A DNA stretch of 64,000 nt. Origin: Thermoproteota archaeon (GTDB taxonomy: Archaea > Korarchaeota > Korarchaeia > Korarchaeales > Korarchaeaceae). The DNA is taken from NCBI GenBank assembly GCA_027491485.1, contig JAOZGR010000001.1:372001-436000 (forward strand), given 5' to 3'. Below the pieces are notes generated by a model. That model made no database searches. It was not told the origin of the DNA and saw nothing but the letters and a program-made list of their open reading frames with translations. The position numbers and the translations under genes are program-made. Within the stretch, counting starts at the first letter, position 1, and every line of letters starts with the position of its first letter. This document shows positions 9,021-17,632 of this stretch, piece after piece.

Positions 9021-10693
9021 AGCTCTACTTTTCCTTTTTGATAGTTATTCTGCTCCTAGCAAGTTGCTTTCCACTAGCTGATGCTGCACCTAGGTCAAGG
9101 TTAGTTCTCGTCTTTGATAGTTTCTACGAAGCGGCTCCCTATATAGCATTCTTAAATCAGAGTTATAGGGTGGTTGTTACTAAAGACATAAACATAACCT
9201 TAGACAGGCTAAAGCATATTGGAGTTGAGTACACCCTCCTCGAAACACAACGGCCTAATGTGTTTAAGGAAATATCCCCGGGACTCCTAGCCTACTTAGT
9301 AATTTATGCAAATATCACACGAGATATACGTTATCTAACAGATAAGGAGGCCATCAGGGAATTTCTCAGCCAAAAGTTAGATAAGGCTATGGCCGCAGCC
9401 CTAGATAGGAAGTCAGATGTCGCAGTGGTATTCTATGGAGAAGATGGTTACGATTATTCATTGCTAGCGGCCTACATTTCCCTACTCAAAGGTGCTAAGA
9501 TCATAGACATGAATTTAATAGACCATATAGAGGTTCTTTCATTGTTAAAGGATGTAGACTACGTCATAATGGTAACTAAGCCCATCTATAGCAGTAACAG
9601 TGAGAGATACAGGGAGCTAATAAGGATATTAACATCTCTGGACAGCGACCCCTATTTAGACGCTTCATTGGGAGTTATAACAGGCCTAAGCATAGATACC
9701 GGTTATCTTCTTGTGCTAATGTCCGAGATTCTCTCTGACAGATTCCCTACTCGTCTTAGAGGTATTACGCTCCAAGGAGATGTTCCCCTAGCGAGAAAAA
9801 TTGAGGCTATATCCTTGCTCTTCGGGCTCGATCCTAAAATTGTGCACCCTGATATTCAATACAGTAACCTGTCTTATGCAGAAGCCAAAAATATCCTTCA
9901 AAACGCTAGTGGGATTCTCTATCTCAATTTACATGGCAATCCCTATGTAATGGCTTTAAAGACAGATGGATATGTGATAATTACGGAATCGCTAATCTCG
10001 GAAATCAGGATGAACTCACCCATAGTGTTAACACTATCTTGTGATACCCTAAGGTTCGCTGATATGGCCTCACCGAAGGGGGCTATTGCCTATAGCTTAT
10101 TAGATGCCGGGGCTGCCGCTTATATCGGCTCTACCAAAGCTGAATTCAGTATAGGATCTGAAGCTGGAACATCATATCCGGATCTCATAGTCCTAATGCT
10201 CCTAAGCGGATATTCGTTAGGGGAGATAGTAAGAACGATTAATAACTTTCATATAAGGGAGTTTGGTGAGAAGGGTATAACAAATCTCGAAGCTGCCTAC
10301 GAGATACTTCTCGGTGATCCGACCCTCTCTCTGGGGAATAGAAGACAGATACCCTATGAAATCTATGGAAGTGGGGAAGGAGTTTATGAGATTAGGCCTA
10401 AAGCTACGGTTCCAACAATATTCGTCAGAATAAGTGCGGAAAGGAATCTTAGACCACATGTGGAATCTGATCTACCAGCCATGTACTTTAAGTGGTACTC
10501 AGATGATGATGGTCTTAGTATATACATTTCCTCCCTTTCCTCCAGTTATGCTGGCTATTTTTCTAGTGAAACGGTGATAAGGGTAGAGATCAGGAAAGAG
10601 TGGGGGATGTTTACACTAATACCCTACTTAGCAATAATGCTTATAATAGGGCTAGGTCTCCTGCTGATAGCGAAGTCAGCTAGGACCAAATAG
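9017..10693 (+). CDS. Membrane-anchored caspase-like (gingipain/C25-type) peptidase homologue
   Basis: A 558-residue exported protein. Residues 2-24 form a signal peptide (KLYFSFLIVILLLASCFPLADA). A large outer domain follows. It contains YLNLHGNPYVM with His306 and IVLTLSCDTLRFAD with Cys342, then GAIAYSLLDAGAAAYIGSTK, the His/Cys dyad and following helix-strand pattern of clan CD peptidases of family C25. A beta-rich domain (residues about 445-520) comes before a C-terminal membrane anchor (FTLIPYLAIMLIIGLGLLLIA) with a short basic tail. I chose TTG 9017, which overlaps the upstream stop as TTGA and has GAGGGAAAGG ahead of it; GTG 9002 is an alternative. Substrate is unknown; it might instead be a non-peptidase relative. 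Confidence 0.65.
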   Translation: MKLYFSFLIVILLLASCFPLADAAPRSRLVLVFDSFYEAAPYIAFLNQSYRVVVTKDINITLDRLKHIGVEYTLLETQRPNVFKEISPGLLAYLVIYANITRDIRYLTDKEAIREFLSQKLDKAMAAALDRKSDVAVVFYGEDGYDYSLLAAYISLLKGAKIIDMNLIDHIEVLSLLKDVDYVIMVTKPIYSSNSERYRELIRILTSLDSDPYLDASLGVITGLSIDTGYLLVLMSEILSDRFPTRLRGITLQGDVPLARKIEAISLLFGLDPKIVHPDIQYSNLSYAEAKNILQNASGILYLNLHGNPYVMALKTDGYVIITESLISEIRMNSPIVLTLSCDTLRFADMASPKGAIAYSLLDAGAAAYIGSTKAEFSIGSEAGTSYPDLIVLMLLSGYSLGEIVRTINNFHIREFGEKGITNLEAAYEILLGDPTLSLGNRRQIPYEIYGSGEGVYEIRPKATVPTIFVRISAERNLRPHVESDLPAMYFKWYSDDDGLSIYISSLSSSYAGYFSSETVIRVEIRKEWGMFTLIPYLAIMLIIGLGLLLIAKSARTK

Positions 10694-10729
10694 TATTTAT
10701 TAAGGAGTTACGTCGATAAACTAGACTGG

Positions 10730-10804
10730 GCCCCGGTAGCTCAGCTCGGTTAGAGCGCCGCCTTGGTAAGGCGGAGGTCGCGGGTTCGAATCCCGCCCGG
10801 GGCT
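10730..10804 (+). tRNA. tRNA-Thr(GGT)
   Basis: The acceptor stem GCCCCGG (10730-10736) pairs with CCGGGGC (10797-10803), followed by discriminator T, the normal archaeal identity base for threonine. The anticodon stem CCGCC/GGCGG encloses TTGGTAA, anticodon GGT. The T arm is GCGGG-TTCGAAT-CCCGC. CCA is not encoded. A TATA-like tatttattaa lies at about 10693-10702. The proteasome beta gene begins 27 bp downstream. Confidence 0.96.
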
Positions 10805-10831
10805 CTATCTATAATAGAGAGGTGTCATGGC

Positions 10832-11428
10832 TTGGTACTGGCGACAGCCTTAGGTCTAAAGTTTAAGGATGGAGTAGTGCTCGCTGCTGATAGGAGAGTC
10901 TCCTATGGCACATTCATATTGAGTAAATCTGCAAGGAAGGTCTTTCTTATCAATGATCAAGTTGGTATTTCGACAGCAGGATTACCTGGTGACTTTCAAG
11001 AGCTAGTAGACGTAGTTAGATTCAACTTAAGCATGTATGAGTTAGATCTTGATAAAAAGGCTACACCTACTAACGTCGCCAAGCTTTTATCTCTCCTCCT
11101 GTATCAAGGAAGATTTAGAGGGATTTACTATGCTGAACTGATTGTTGGTGGGTTAGAGGAGGATAAGCCCAGATTGTTGGTTCTAGATCCGGCTGGAGGG
11201 CTCTTAGAAGAGAAGTATGTCGCGGTAGGGACCGGAGCTCAGATAGCTACTGGTATATTAGAGAGGAATTATAAGGATGATTTAGATGAAGAAGGCGCTC
11301 TTGATCTGGCTGAAAAAGCGATGAGAGAAGCTATATCGAGAGATGCTCTTTCTGGAGATGGTATTGACTTATTAATTATTACGAAGACAGGAGCAAGGAG
11401 TCTCTATATCCCCCTAAAAGCTTCTTGA
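10832..11428 (+). CDS. psmB: Proteasome beta subunit, form lacking the N-terminal catalytic threonine
   Basis: A 20S proteasome beta subunit of about 198 residues, part of the central protein-degrading rings. It has TALGLKFKDGVVLAADRRVSYG, LSKSARKVF and SGDGIDLLIITKTG as in beta subunits. Aligning the conserved Asp17 (AADRR) and Lys33 (SKSARK) puts Ala, not Thr, at position 1. The sequence reads MVLATALG with almost no propeptide, matching the inactive beta1-type subunit of crenarchaea that needs a second, active beta subunit. I chose TTG 10832, behind GAGAGGTG; a longer frame would run into tRNA-Thr. The active partner is not in this window; the alpha subunit is at 42 kb. Confidence 0.87.
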   Translation: MVLATALGLKFKDGVVLAADRRVSYGTFILSKSARKVFLINDQVGISTAGLPGDFQELVDVVRFNLSMYELDLDKKATPTNVAKLLSLLLYQGRFRGIYYAELIVGGLEEDKPRLLVLDPAGGLLEEKYVAVGTGAQIATGILERNYKDDLDEEGALDLAEKAMREAISRDALSGDGIDLLIITKTGARSLYIPLKAS

Positions 11429-11442
11429 GGGGGAAGGTGGCA

Positions 11443-12552
11443 ATGGATATAAATGAAGAAAGAGTTAAAAATCTATTGATAGATCTCGTTGGAATAAAGA
11501 GCTTTAGGGGAAGGGAAGGAGAGGCTGTCTACTATATCACAGATCTACTTGCTAGATATGCAGATAAAGTAACCCATCAGCCGGTCAAAGACTGTGCTGG
11601 AAATGTAGTGGCTTTTTTAAACGTGAAAAGCGAGGATAACCTGCTTCTCCTAGCTCACACCGATACCTTTGAGATGTATTCAAATTGGACCAGAAATCCA
11701 TGGGGAGAGCTTGAGGGTGATAAATTATATGGTTTAGGGACTTTTGATGATAAAGGTATGTTGGCTGCAATGCTCGAGGCATTTATAGTTTCCTCTCAAA
11801 CAAAAGACAGTAGAGGACTTATCTTAGCCGCAGTATGTGATGAAGAGGGGTTCAGTAGAGGGACGTATGAACTCTTGAGAAGTGGTATCCTCCCTAAGGT
11901 GAGTGAGGCCATTGTCGCGGGACCAACTAACATGAAGATAATGAGGGGTGCTTATGGCAGATTCGTCTTTGATGTCAATATAAAGGGATTGGCCGCTCCT
12001 GGAACGGAAGAGGCTGGTGTAAATGCAGTAATTGAGGCAGCTAAGATCATATTATGGGCTGTAGATCTCCCAAGGGTTGATGGTATTGGTGGGAGTGTGG
12101 CTCCCTTAAGTATAAAGTCGCCAGAGTTAATATTAGCCCATCCCGATAGATGTGTGGTCAGGATAGATAGGCATTACCCCCCTGGAAATGATCCGGGTGT
12201 TATTAGGAAGAAATTCATGAGTCATCTTAGGAAAACACCTGAGTTAAAGGCTAAAATAAATGTCTCCTTGATGAAGAGACCCACGCCATTCATGGAGCCT
12301 TATGAAATACCAGAGGATGATGGGTTCGTAGATAAAGTACAGAAGACCTCAGAGAGGGTACTAGGGAGGAAATTAGAGGTAGATCTATATAGAACGGTCT
12401 CCGATGCCAACTATCTCTACAAGCTGGGCGGCATTAAACCCATTATATTAGGCCCCATTGGAGGAAACCATCACTCTGCTGACGAGTACGTGATCCTTAG
12501 CTCTGTGTATGATGTTGCCCGTTTACTCGTTGGTCTCCTTCTACCATCTTAG
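11443..12552 (+). CDS. M20-family metallopeptidase / deacylase
   Basis: A cytosolic di-zinc amidohydrolase of about 369 residues in the ArgE/DapE/LysK/CPG2 family. Metal and catalytic sites are visible: the His and Asp in LLLLAHTDTFEM, the bridging Asp in GLGTFDDKG, the base/ligand Glu pair in AVCDEEGFSRG, and a terminal His in GGNHHSADEY. The middle dimerisation domain lies at about residues 175-285. The substrate is uncertain; LysK-type removal of a carrier protein in lysine or arginine synthesis is possible, but no partner biosynthesis gene is nearby. Start choice is between ATG 11443 (behind GAGGGGGAAGG) and TTG 11425, which overlaps the psmB stop. Confidence 0.8.
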   Translation: MDINEERVKNLLIDLVGIKSFRGREGEAVYYITDLLARYADKVTHQPVKDCAGNVVAFLNVKSEDNLLLLAHTDTFEMYSNWTRNPWGELEGDKLYGLGTFDDKGMLAAMLEAFIVSSQTKDSRGLILAAVCDEEGFSRGTYELLRSGILPKVSEAIVAGPTNMKIMRGAYGRFVFDVNIKGLAAPGTEEAGVNAVIEAAKIILWAVDLPRVDGIGGSVAPLSIKSPELILAHPDRCVVRIDRHYPPGNDPGVIRKKFMSHLRKTPELKAKINVSLMKRPTPFMEPYEIPEDDGFVDKVQKTSERVLGRKLEVDLYRTVSDANYLYKLGGIKPIILGPIGGNHHSADEYVILSSVYDVARLLVGLLLPS

Positions 12553-12567
12553 TGTGAGGTTGCTTAC

Positions 12568-13689
12568 ATGGTGTTTTCCGACTTTCTAACCAATCTCCTT
12601 ATATTTTGGCTCGCTATTTACGTAATAGGAACGCTTCTCCAGCGGATATTGAGGTTTAAGAGTATTAAATTGGGATTATTTTATTTAGAGCTGACTTCGT
12701 CACCAGATAAGTTCAATAGAATCTTAGTGGGCCTATCCAAGGTTGTTGGCCCGCTGATGAAGGTTGGAATACTGTCTTTGCTAGGTCTATCGGTGGTTTC
12801 TGCACTGTGGCTCATTGACACTACCTTGAAGACCTTATTGGGACCCAAAACCCCATCTATAGTCGTTGTAGTTCCTGGGCTGACCGTAGAATTCAGTATA
12901 CCCATATTGCTAGCTATATTCATTGCACTCTCTACGCATGAATTTGGACATGCTGCGGCTAGTGTTTATTCTAAGGTACCGGTGAAAAAGATCTCTCTCT
13001 TCATTTTGTTTATTCTGATAGGGGCTTTCGTTGAACCCGATGAGGAGCAAATGAAAAAGTTAGCTTCTCTTAAGAGACTGGGGATATACTCCTCTGGCAT
13101 AATGATGAACCTACTGACATCGTTGCTTGTATTATTAATTGCTTTCTCTATTTTCCCCGGATTCCTAAGATCGCCTAACGGCGTCTACGTGGAAGGTGTT
13201 ATTGAAGGAGGGCCTTCTTACGGGATACTTTCACCGGGTGTGGTAATAAAGGAGATCGGTGGCGTTAGAGTAAGAGATATACAGACTTTAATAGAGGCAT
13301 TAGGCAGATTTAGGCCAGGGCAAGAGATTACTGTGGTTACTGACAAAGGATCATTCATAGTTAAGCTAGGATCAAGACCGGATGACCCTGAATATGCATG
13401 GTTAGGCGTGAGATTATCTACATTTCCTTATTACGAATCCATAATTCCAATGCCATCTTCCGTATCGATTTCCTTAGTTAAGACCATCATGTTCACATTG
13501 ATATTCAGTATTGGCATTGCTGCCTTAAACTCTTTACCAATATTCCCATTAGATGGAGGGCTAGTGATATCAGAGATCCTTACTAGGTATTTAGGTAACG
13601 AGACTCTGGCCAAAAAAATAACCTGGGCGATATCAGCCCCCTTCGCGCTAATGCTAGTATATAATGTCTTGATATTCTTCCTAAGTTGA
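12568..13689 (+). CDS. Site-2 protease-like membrane metalloprotease (M50) with PDZ domain
   Basis: A 373-residue intramembrane protease that cuts membrane-embedded substrates. HEFGH at residues 124-128 within a membrane segment supplies the zinc ligands, and LPIFPLDGGL near residue 332 supplies the third ligand, the classic S2P pair. A PDZ-like domain (VIEGGPSYGILSPGVVIKEIGGVRVRD) separates the two membrane blocks. About six hydrophobic segments are visible. The start is ATG 12568. Its stop is 1 bp before the NOG1-like GTPase. Membrane-bound transcription factors are typical S2P substrates; two membrane-tethered winged-helix proteins occur elsewhere in this window, but a link is only a guess. 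Confidence 0.88.
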   Translation: MVFSDFLTNLLIFWLAIYVIGTLLQRILRFKSIKLGLFYLELTSSPDKFNRILVGLSKVVGPLMKVGILSLLGLSVVSALWLIDTTLKTLLGPKTPSIVVVVPGLTVEFSIPILLAIFIALSTHEFGHAAASVYSKVPVKKISLFILFILIGAFVEPDEEQMKKLASLKRLGIYSSGIMMNLLTSLLVLLIAFSIFPGFLRSPNGVYVEGVIEGGPSYGILSPGVVIKEIGGVRVRDIQTLIEALGRFRPGQEITVVTDKGSFIVKLGSRPDDPEYAWLGVRLSTFPYYESIIPMPSSVSISLVKTIMFTLIFSIGIAALNSLPIFPLDGGLVISEILTRYLGNETLAKKITWAISAPFALMLVYNVLIFFLS

Positions 13690-13690
13690 G

Positions 13691-14731
13691 ATGATTAGCT
13701 TGCCTAATCCATTCGAGAAGGCTAACGTCCCACTAAGCGTGGACGAGTTATTAGATATAGCTTTTAGAAGAGCGTTCGGGAAAATAAAGTCCGTTAAGCT
13801 ATATAGGGACCCCTTGCTACTGTATAGAAGCAGAGAGATTGCAAGGATACAGACGATAGCAGATAATATTACCAGTAGGTTAGAGAAGGCTGTTAAGTCC
13901 TTTCCCAACATAGATAGGTTGGATCCCTTCTATAGAGAGCTTTTAGATGTCGTAGTAGGCATAGATGATATCAGGCATGCTCTTGGTGCCTTACAATGGG
14001 CTTCTAAGATTTGCAAAAGGATAGCAAGGTACTACATAGCTAAGATAAGGAGGACAGAGGATCCGGATAAGATGGCTCAGCTTAGGAAAGAGGCCAGTGG
14101 TAGAATCTCATCAGTTCTGAAGAGGATAAGTAAGGAGATAGATTTCCTGAGGGTAAATATACCCAAGTTAAGGAAGTTGCCGGATATAGATCTCACGGTA
14201 CCTACGGTTATCATAGCAGGTATGCCTAATACTGGTAAGAGCACGCTTCTGTCTAGACTCTCAACAAAGACCCCTGAGATCGCTCCTTATCCCTTCACAA
14301 CGAGGGGGTTAATTATAGGACATTCTGAACTAGAGTCTGTGGGAAAGATACAATTCATTGATACACCAGGCTTGCTAGACAGGCCACTCTCTAAGAGAAA
14401 TAGAATTGAGCTACAGGCCATTGTAGCACTTAGGCATTTAGGCGGCATTGTGGTCTACTTATTCGATCCCAGCGAGACTTGCGGGTATCCTTTAGGCGAT
14501 CAGATATCGCTTTACGAGGACTTAATAGAACAGTTTTCTCCGGATATCATTGCTGTTATCAATAAGTTAGACCTTGAGAGGGAGTTCCCAGAAGGTTTTC
14601 TGAAGATAAGAGAGTATGCTATGCTCAAAAACATTGGACTCATCGAAATATCTGCTGATAAGGGCTTAGGTATTGCCCAGCTTAAGAAGAAAATAATAAG
14701 CATTTTAACAGAAGGAGGGGACAGGGGGTGA
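13691..14731 (+). CDS. NOG1-like GTPase (ribosome assembly)
   Basis: A 346-residue GTPase of the OBG/NOG1 group. A helical N-terminal domain of about 160 residues (PNPFEKANVPLSVDELLDIAFRRA) matches the archaeal and nuclear NOG1 start. The G domain follows: G1 GMPNTGKST at about 177-185, a Thr-rich switch PYPFTTRG, G3 DTPG, and G4 NKLD. In eukaryotes NOG1 acts in 60S ribosomal subunit maturation; an archaeal role in large-subunit assembly is inferred. It follows the S2P gene directly and overlaps the methyltransferase start as GTGA. Confidence 0.9.
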   Translation: MISLPNPFEKANVPLSVDELLDIAFRRAFGKIKSVKLYRDPLLLYRSREIARIQTIADNITSRLEKAVKSFPNIDRLDPFYRELLDVVVGIDDIRHALGALQWASKICKRIARYYIAKIRRTEDPDKMAQLRKEASGRISSVLKRISKEIDFLRVNIPKLRKLPDIDLTVPTVIIAGMPNTGKSTLLSRLSTKTPEIAPYPFTTRGLIIGHSELESVGKIQFIDTPGLLDRPLSKRNRIELQAIVALRHLGGIVVYLFDPSETCGYPLGDQISLYEDLIEQFSPDIIAVINKLDLEREFPEGFLKIREYAMLKNIGLIEISADKGLGIAQLKKKIISILTEGGDRG

Positions 14732-15786
14732 GGATCGCTTTCTTACTCTCAGGAGAGCACCCCTCTTTACCCTACCATGAGGTAGTTGCTGTCTTAGAAG
14801 CATTTGGTATCAAACATAACACTCTCCTTAAAGTGGATTCAGCTTGTGTCATAGAGATGAATGCGTCAGAAAGACTTTATAGAATTTTCAGGGAGAGACT
14901 AGCCTTCACTAGATCTTTCGGTAGGTTAATAGGTGTGATAAAGCCTAGTGAATTTCCAAATGCCTTAGATGAGCTAGAACCACCTTACATTACCAGTAAG
15001 TTCAGAGCTACCGCTATAAGAATACGGGGAAGCTGTAGAGAACTTCGAACAACATACATAGAGAGGAAGATAGGGGAGTGGGTCCTGAACTCCAATAAAG
15101 GTGCAAAGGTAGATCTGGGCAATCCTAAGGAGGAGATAATCTGCCTTATTACATCAGATCTTCTCATAATCTATAAGAGGGAAGGGGTTGTTGATAGGAC
15201 TTTATTCAAAGTGAAAGAGGTTGCTGCTAGACCATTCGTCCATCCTGCCTCCATGAGGCCTACATTAGCAAGAGCCATGGTAAACCTAGCTAGGATAAGG
15301 CCTGGAGACCTGGTTCTAGATCCTTTCGTTGGAGTTGGCGGTATAGCCTTAGAAATATTGTCTGTTGGAGGAAGACTACTGGGTTTCGACATAAGTGATA
15401 AGATGGTAGTAGAAGCTAAGAATAACCTTATTTCCTACGGATTCATTGAGAATTACTATATAACAAGGGGGGATGCTCTTCATCTAGATCTTCCTACTAA
15501 GGTAGATAGGATAGTTACTGACCCACCATATGGAAGGATGAGCCAGGCCGTAGGAACCACTCCCAGAGAGTTATCTAAGGGGTTCATAAGGAAGGTTCCC
15601 AAGTACCTGAGAGAAGGAGGCTGGTTAGTGATGGCAGTTCCCTCTGATTATTTAACTGAAGATGACTTCGTAGAAGCTGGACTTATCCCTGTACAGTACT
15701 TTGATATTAGAGAGCATAGGTCTCTTATAAGAAGGATATGGGTCGCAAGGGTTGGTGACGATGCGAATAAAGTTCTTAGGCACTAG
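14728..15786 (+). CDS. tRNA (guanine10-N2)-methyltransferase, Trm11/Trm-G10 type
   Basis: A 352-residue two-domain enzyme. The N-terminal part (about 1-150) fits a THUMP-type RNA-binding region. The C-terminal Rossmann methylase has the SAM motif VLDPFVGVGGIALE and the catalytic DPPYGRMS of N2-guanine methylases, along with RPFVHPASMRPTLARAMVNLA, a Trm11/Trm-G10 hallmark. It would methylate G10 in tRNA using S-adenosylmethionine. GTG 14728 overlaps the stop of the upstream GTPase. Its C-terminus overlaps the RNase Z start by 26 bp, placing two tRNA maturation enzymes in one operon. Confidence 0.9.
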   Translation: MRIAFLLSGEHPSLPYHEVVAVLEAFGIKHNTLLKVDSACVIEMNASERLYRIFRERLAFTRSFGRLIGVIKPSEFPNALDELEPPYITSKFRATAIRIRGSCRELRTTYIERKIGEWVLNSNKGAKVDLGNPKEEIICLITSDLLIIYKREGVVDRTLFKVKEVAARPFVHPASMRPTLARAMVNLARIRPGDLVLDPFVGVGGIALEILSVGGRLLGFDISDKMVVEAKNNLISYGFIENYYITRGDALHLDLPTKVDRIVTDPPYGRMSQAVGTTPRELSKGFIRKVPKYLREGGWLVMAVPSDYLTEDDFVEAGLIPVQYFDIREHRSLIRRIWVARVGDDANKVLRH

Positions 15787-16669
15787 TTCTGCTGTTCCTA
15801 CCAATGAGAGAGGACTTCCCTCTATATTAGTAAAGACGTCTGGAGATTCTTTACTGCTGGATTGTGGAGAAGGTACGCAAAGACAGATCATTAGGTCTAA
15901 GGAGAGCTTGATGAGGATTAACAAAGTAGTTATAACTCACCTTCACGGAGATCACTTCTTCGGACTTCCAGCTCTCATACAGTCTCTAAGCATTCTGAGA
16001 AAGGGTTCTGAGCTTAAGATAATTGGACCTAGGGACCTCGATCCCCTCCTAGAACATATTGAGAGGGTTACTTACTCTAAACCGAATTTTCGCGTAGTAT
16101 TTGAAGAGATTATAGAGGGCGTACCTATGGAATTTGGAAAATTCTACTTAGAGTTCTTTCCCGTTGAACATGCTGGGTTTGAGACGTACGGTGTCAAAAT
16201 AAATGAGAAAGATAGACCAGGTCGTTTTGATCCGGTTAAGGCCGATGAATTAGGAGTTCCTCCTGTACTTAGGGGGGTACTTCAAAAGGGATTCTCGGTT
16301 AAGCTTCCAAGCGGGAGGATAGTTAGACCCCAAGATGTAATGGGTCCTCCTAGAAAAGGAGCTGTAGTAGTGTACTCCTCTGACACCAGACCTACTGATG
16401 AGGTTATTCAGGCAGCTAAGGGCGCTGATTTGTTAATACATGAGGCAACGTATCTCCATGACCTCAAAGAGAGAGCTGTCGCTACAGGTCATAGCACTGC
16501 GTTAGAGGCAGCTAACGTTGCTAAGGCTGCTGGTGTCAAGAGACTGGCACTAACGCACTTCAGCGCAAGATATCGGAGTGAAGACATGGAAAGATTCAGA
16601 GAAGAGGCACAAAGTGTCTTCGATGGAGAGGTGATAGTAGCGAGGGACTTCTTAACGATAGACCTATGA
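15761..16669 (+). CDS. rnz: Ribonuclease Z (tRNA 3' endonuclease)
   Basis: A metallo-beta-lactamase nuclease of about 302 residues that cuts the 3' trailer off tRNA precursors. It starts MRIKFLGTSSAVPTNERG, has the zinc motif THLHGDHFFGLP, FPVEHAGFETYGVKI, YSSDTRPTDEV and the terminal ALTHFSARY, all typical of short RNase Z. The basic exosite region is around residues 145-185. I prefer the ATG at 15761 over TTG 15752. It overlaps the tRNA methylase gene upstream and the convergent UPF0201 gene by 6 bp. It is relevant to the tRNA-mRNA tandems in this window, where it would release the downstream message. Confidence 0.95.
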   Translation: MRIKFLGTSSAVPTNERGLPSILVKTSGDSLLLDCGEGTQRQIIRSKESLMRINKVVITHLHGDHFFGLPALIQSLSILRKGSELKIIGPRDLDPLLEHIERVTYSKPNFRVVFEEIIEGVPMEFGKFYLEFFPVEHAGFETYGVKINEKDRPGRFDPVKADELGVPPVLRGVLQKGFSVKLPSGRIVRPQDVMGPPRKGAVVVYSSDTRPTDEVIQAAKGADLLIHEATYLHDLKERAVATGHSTALEAANVAKAAGVKRLALTHFSARYRSEDMERFREEAQSVFDGEVIVARDFLTIDL

Positions 16670-17137
16670 GATCCCCTCATGGGAGCCATAGAGAAGTTCG
16701 TGCGTTGATGCCTCTTTTACTATCCTACCCTTCTCGGTTTGAGGACTAAGCCAGTTAGCGAGTATTAATGGATCTCCACCATATTCTATCCTCAGAATTA
16801 TTACCCCTAAGGGAGATATATCGTCCTCGTCACAGAGCCTTACTTTCCCACTATATGCCGCCTGTTTATGAAACTTCAATGGCCTTAACCTGCCGCTCTT
16901 GGATAATAGTAGACTTCTAGCAGTATCTAAAATTCTGTTACTCCTAAAAGATGATCTAAGTTTTATGAGTGCCTCATGCCCTTCTTTCCTTACAGTCACT
17001 GTCTTTACATCATCTCCTACTATCTCAACATCGTCTCTCTCTTCATCGAAAGGAATTATCGTGTTTATAGCCCGAAGTACTTTCCTAACATCCTCCGTAG
17101 GGTAAATTTCAGCCCTTACCTCGAGTCTTATATTCAA
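16664..17137 (-). CDS. UPF0201 family protein
   Basis: A protein of about 157 residues in the archaeal UPF0201 family (COG1931), whose function is not established. The family opening EVRAEIYPTEDVRKVLRAI is clear, followed by an alternating strand-helix pattern that may bind RNA. I chose TTG 17137, which overlaps the stop of the Toprim gene as TTGA, matching many junctions here; GTG 17161 would add eight unmatched residues. It is co-transcribed with the Toprim gene. The 3' end overlaps rnz tail to tail. Confidence 0.75.
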   Translation of the reverse strand: MNIRLEVRAEIYPTEDVRKVLRAINTIIPFDEERDDVEIVGDDVKTVTVRKEGHEALIKLRSSFRSNRILDTARSLLLSKSGRLRPLKFHKQAAYSGKVRLCDEDDISPLGVIILRIEYGGDPLILANWLSPQTEKGRIVKEASTHELLYGSHEGIS

Positions 17138-17544
17138 TCGGCTATTATTTGATCCCAACACCCCACCCTTCCCCTTACAAAGCTCGATAGTTCCTCTATC
17201 ATGGGTGGAAATCCGAATTTCTTGTATTCTCTTCTGGGTAGCTCCTCCACCCTGCCACCTAATTTTGTTACTTCAGATTTGAGTTTCTTATAGAGCTGAA
17301 TTCCTTCTCTGTCGAAGTCGGTTAGAATTATAAATGTTTTTCCGTATACTCTCCTCTCCCCAACCTCCTTAAGATCCTTAATGAGGTCAATAGCAAAACA
17401 AAAGTTAGCTTTAACCCCTAAATCTTGTAGAGAATTGACATCTCTAGGACCTTCGACCACCACTTCAACGTCTGGAGAAGTTGCAAATGCATTGAGCTTT
17501 TCTATCCAAGAGATAGTGTTATATACGAGGCGTTCTGCCTTCAA
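17134..17544 (-). CDS. Toprim-domain protein (UPF0292-like small primase-like protein)
   Basis: A 136-residue protein that is almost entirely a Toprim domain. VEVVVEGPRDVNSLQDLGV contains the catalytic-type Glu and IILTDFDREGIQLYKKL the DxD metal motif. Such stand-alone archaeal Toprim proteins resemble RNase M5 and DnaG Toprim domains; the true substrate is unknown. It starts at TTG 17544 behind AGGAGG. It forms a two-gene unit with the UPF0201 protein downstream, and its promoter region is shared with the divergent membrane protein at 17633. Confidence 0.8.
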   Translation of the reverse strand: MKAERLVYNTISWIEKLNAFATSPDVEVVVEGPRDVNSLQDLGVKANFCFAIDLIKDLKEVGERRVYGKTFIILTDFDREGIQLYKKLKSEVTKLGGRVEELPRREYKKFGFPPMIEELSSFVRGRVGCWDQIIAD

Positions 17545-17632
17545 GAGAGGTCCTCCTATCGACTAGAGCCGGTATACTTTAATAATGTTGTTTATCGATC
17601 ATAATTGTAATGCCGATTTAGGTGAAACGGTA

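Noticed and set aside
10763-10831. N-terminal extension of the proteasome beta frame
   Set aside because: This stretch is tRNA-Thr and its spacer; the encoded residues do not fit the family and a Shine-Dalgarno precedes TTG 10832.
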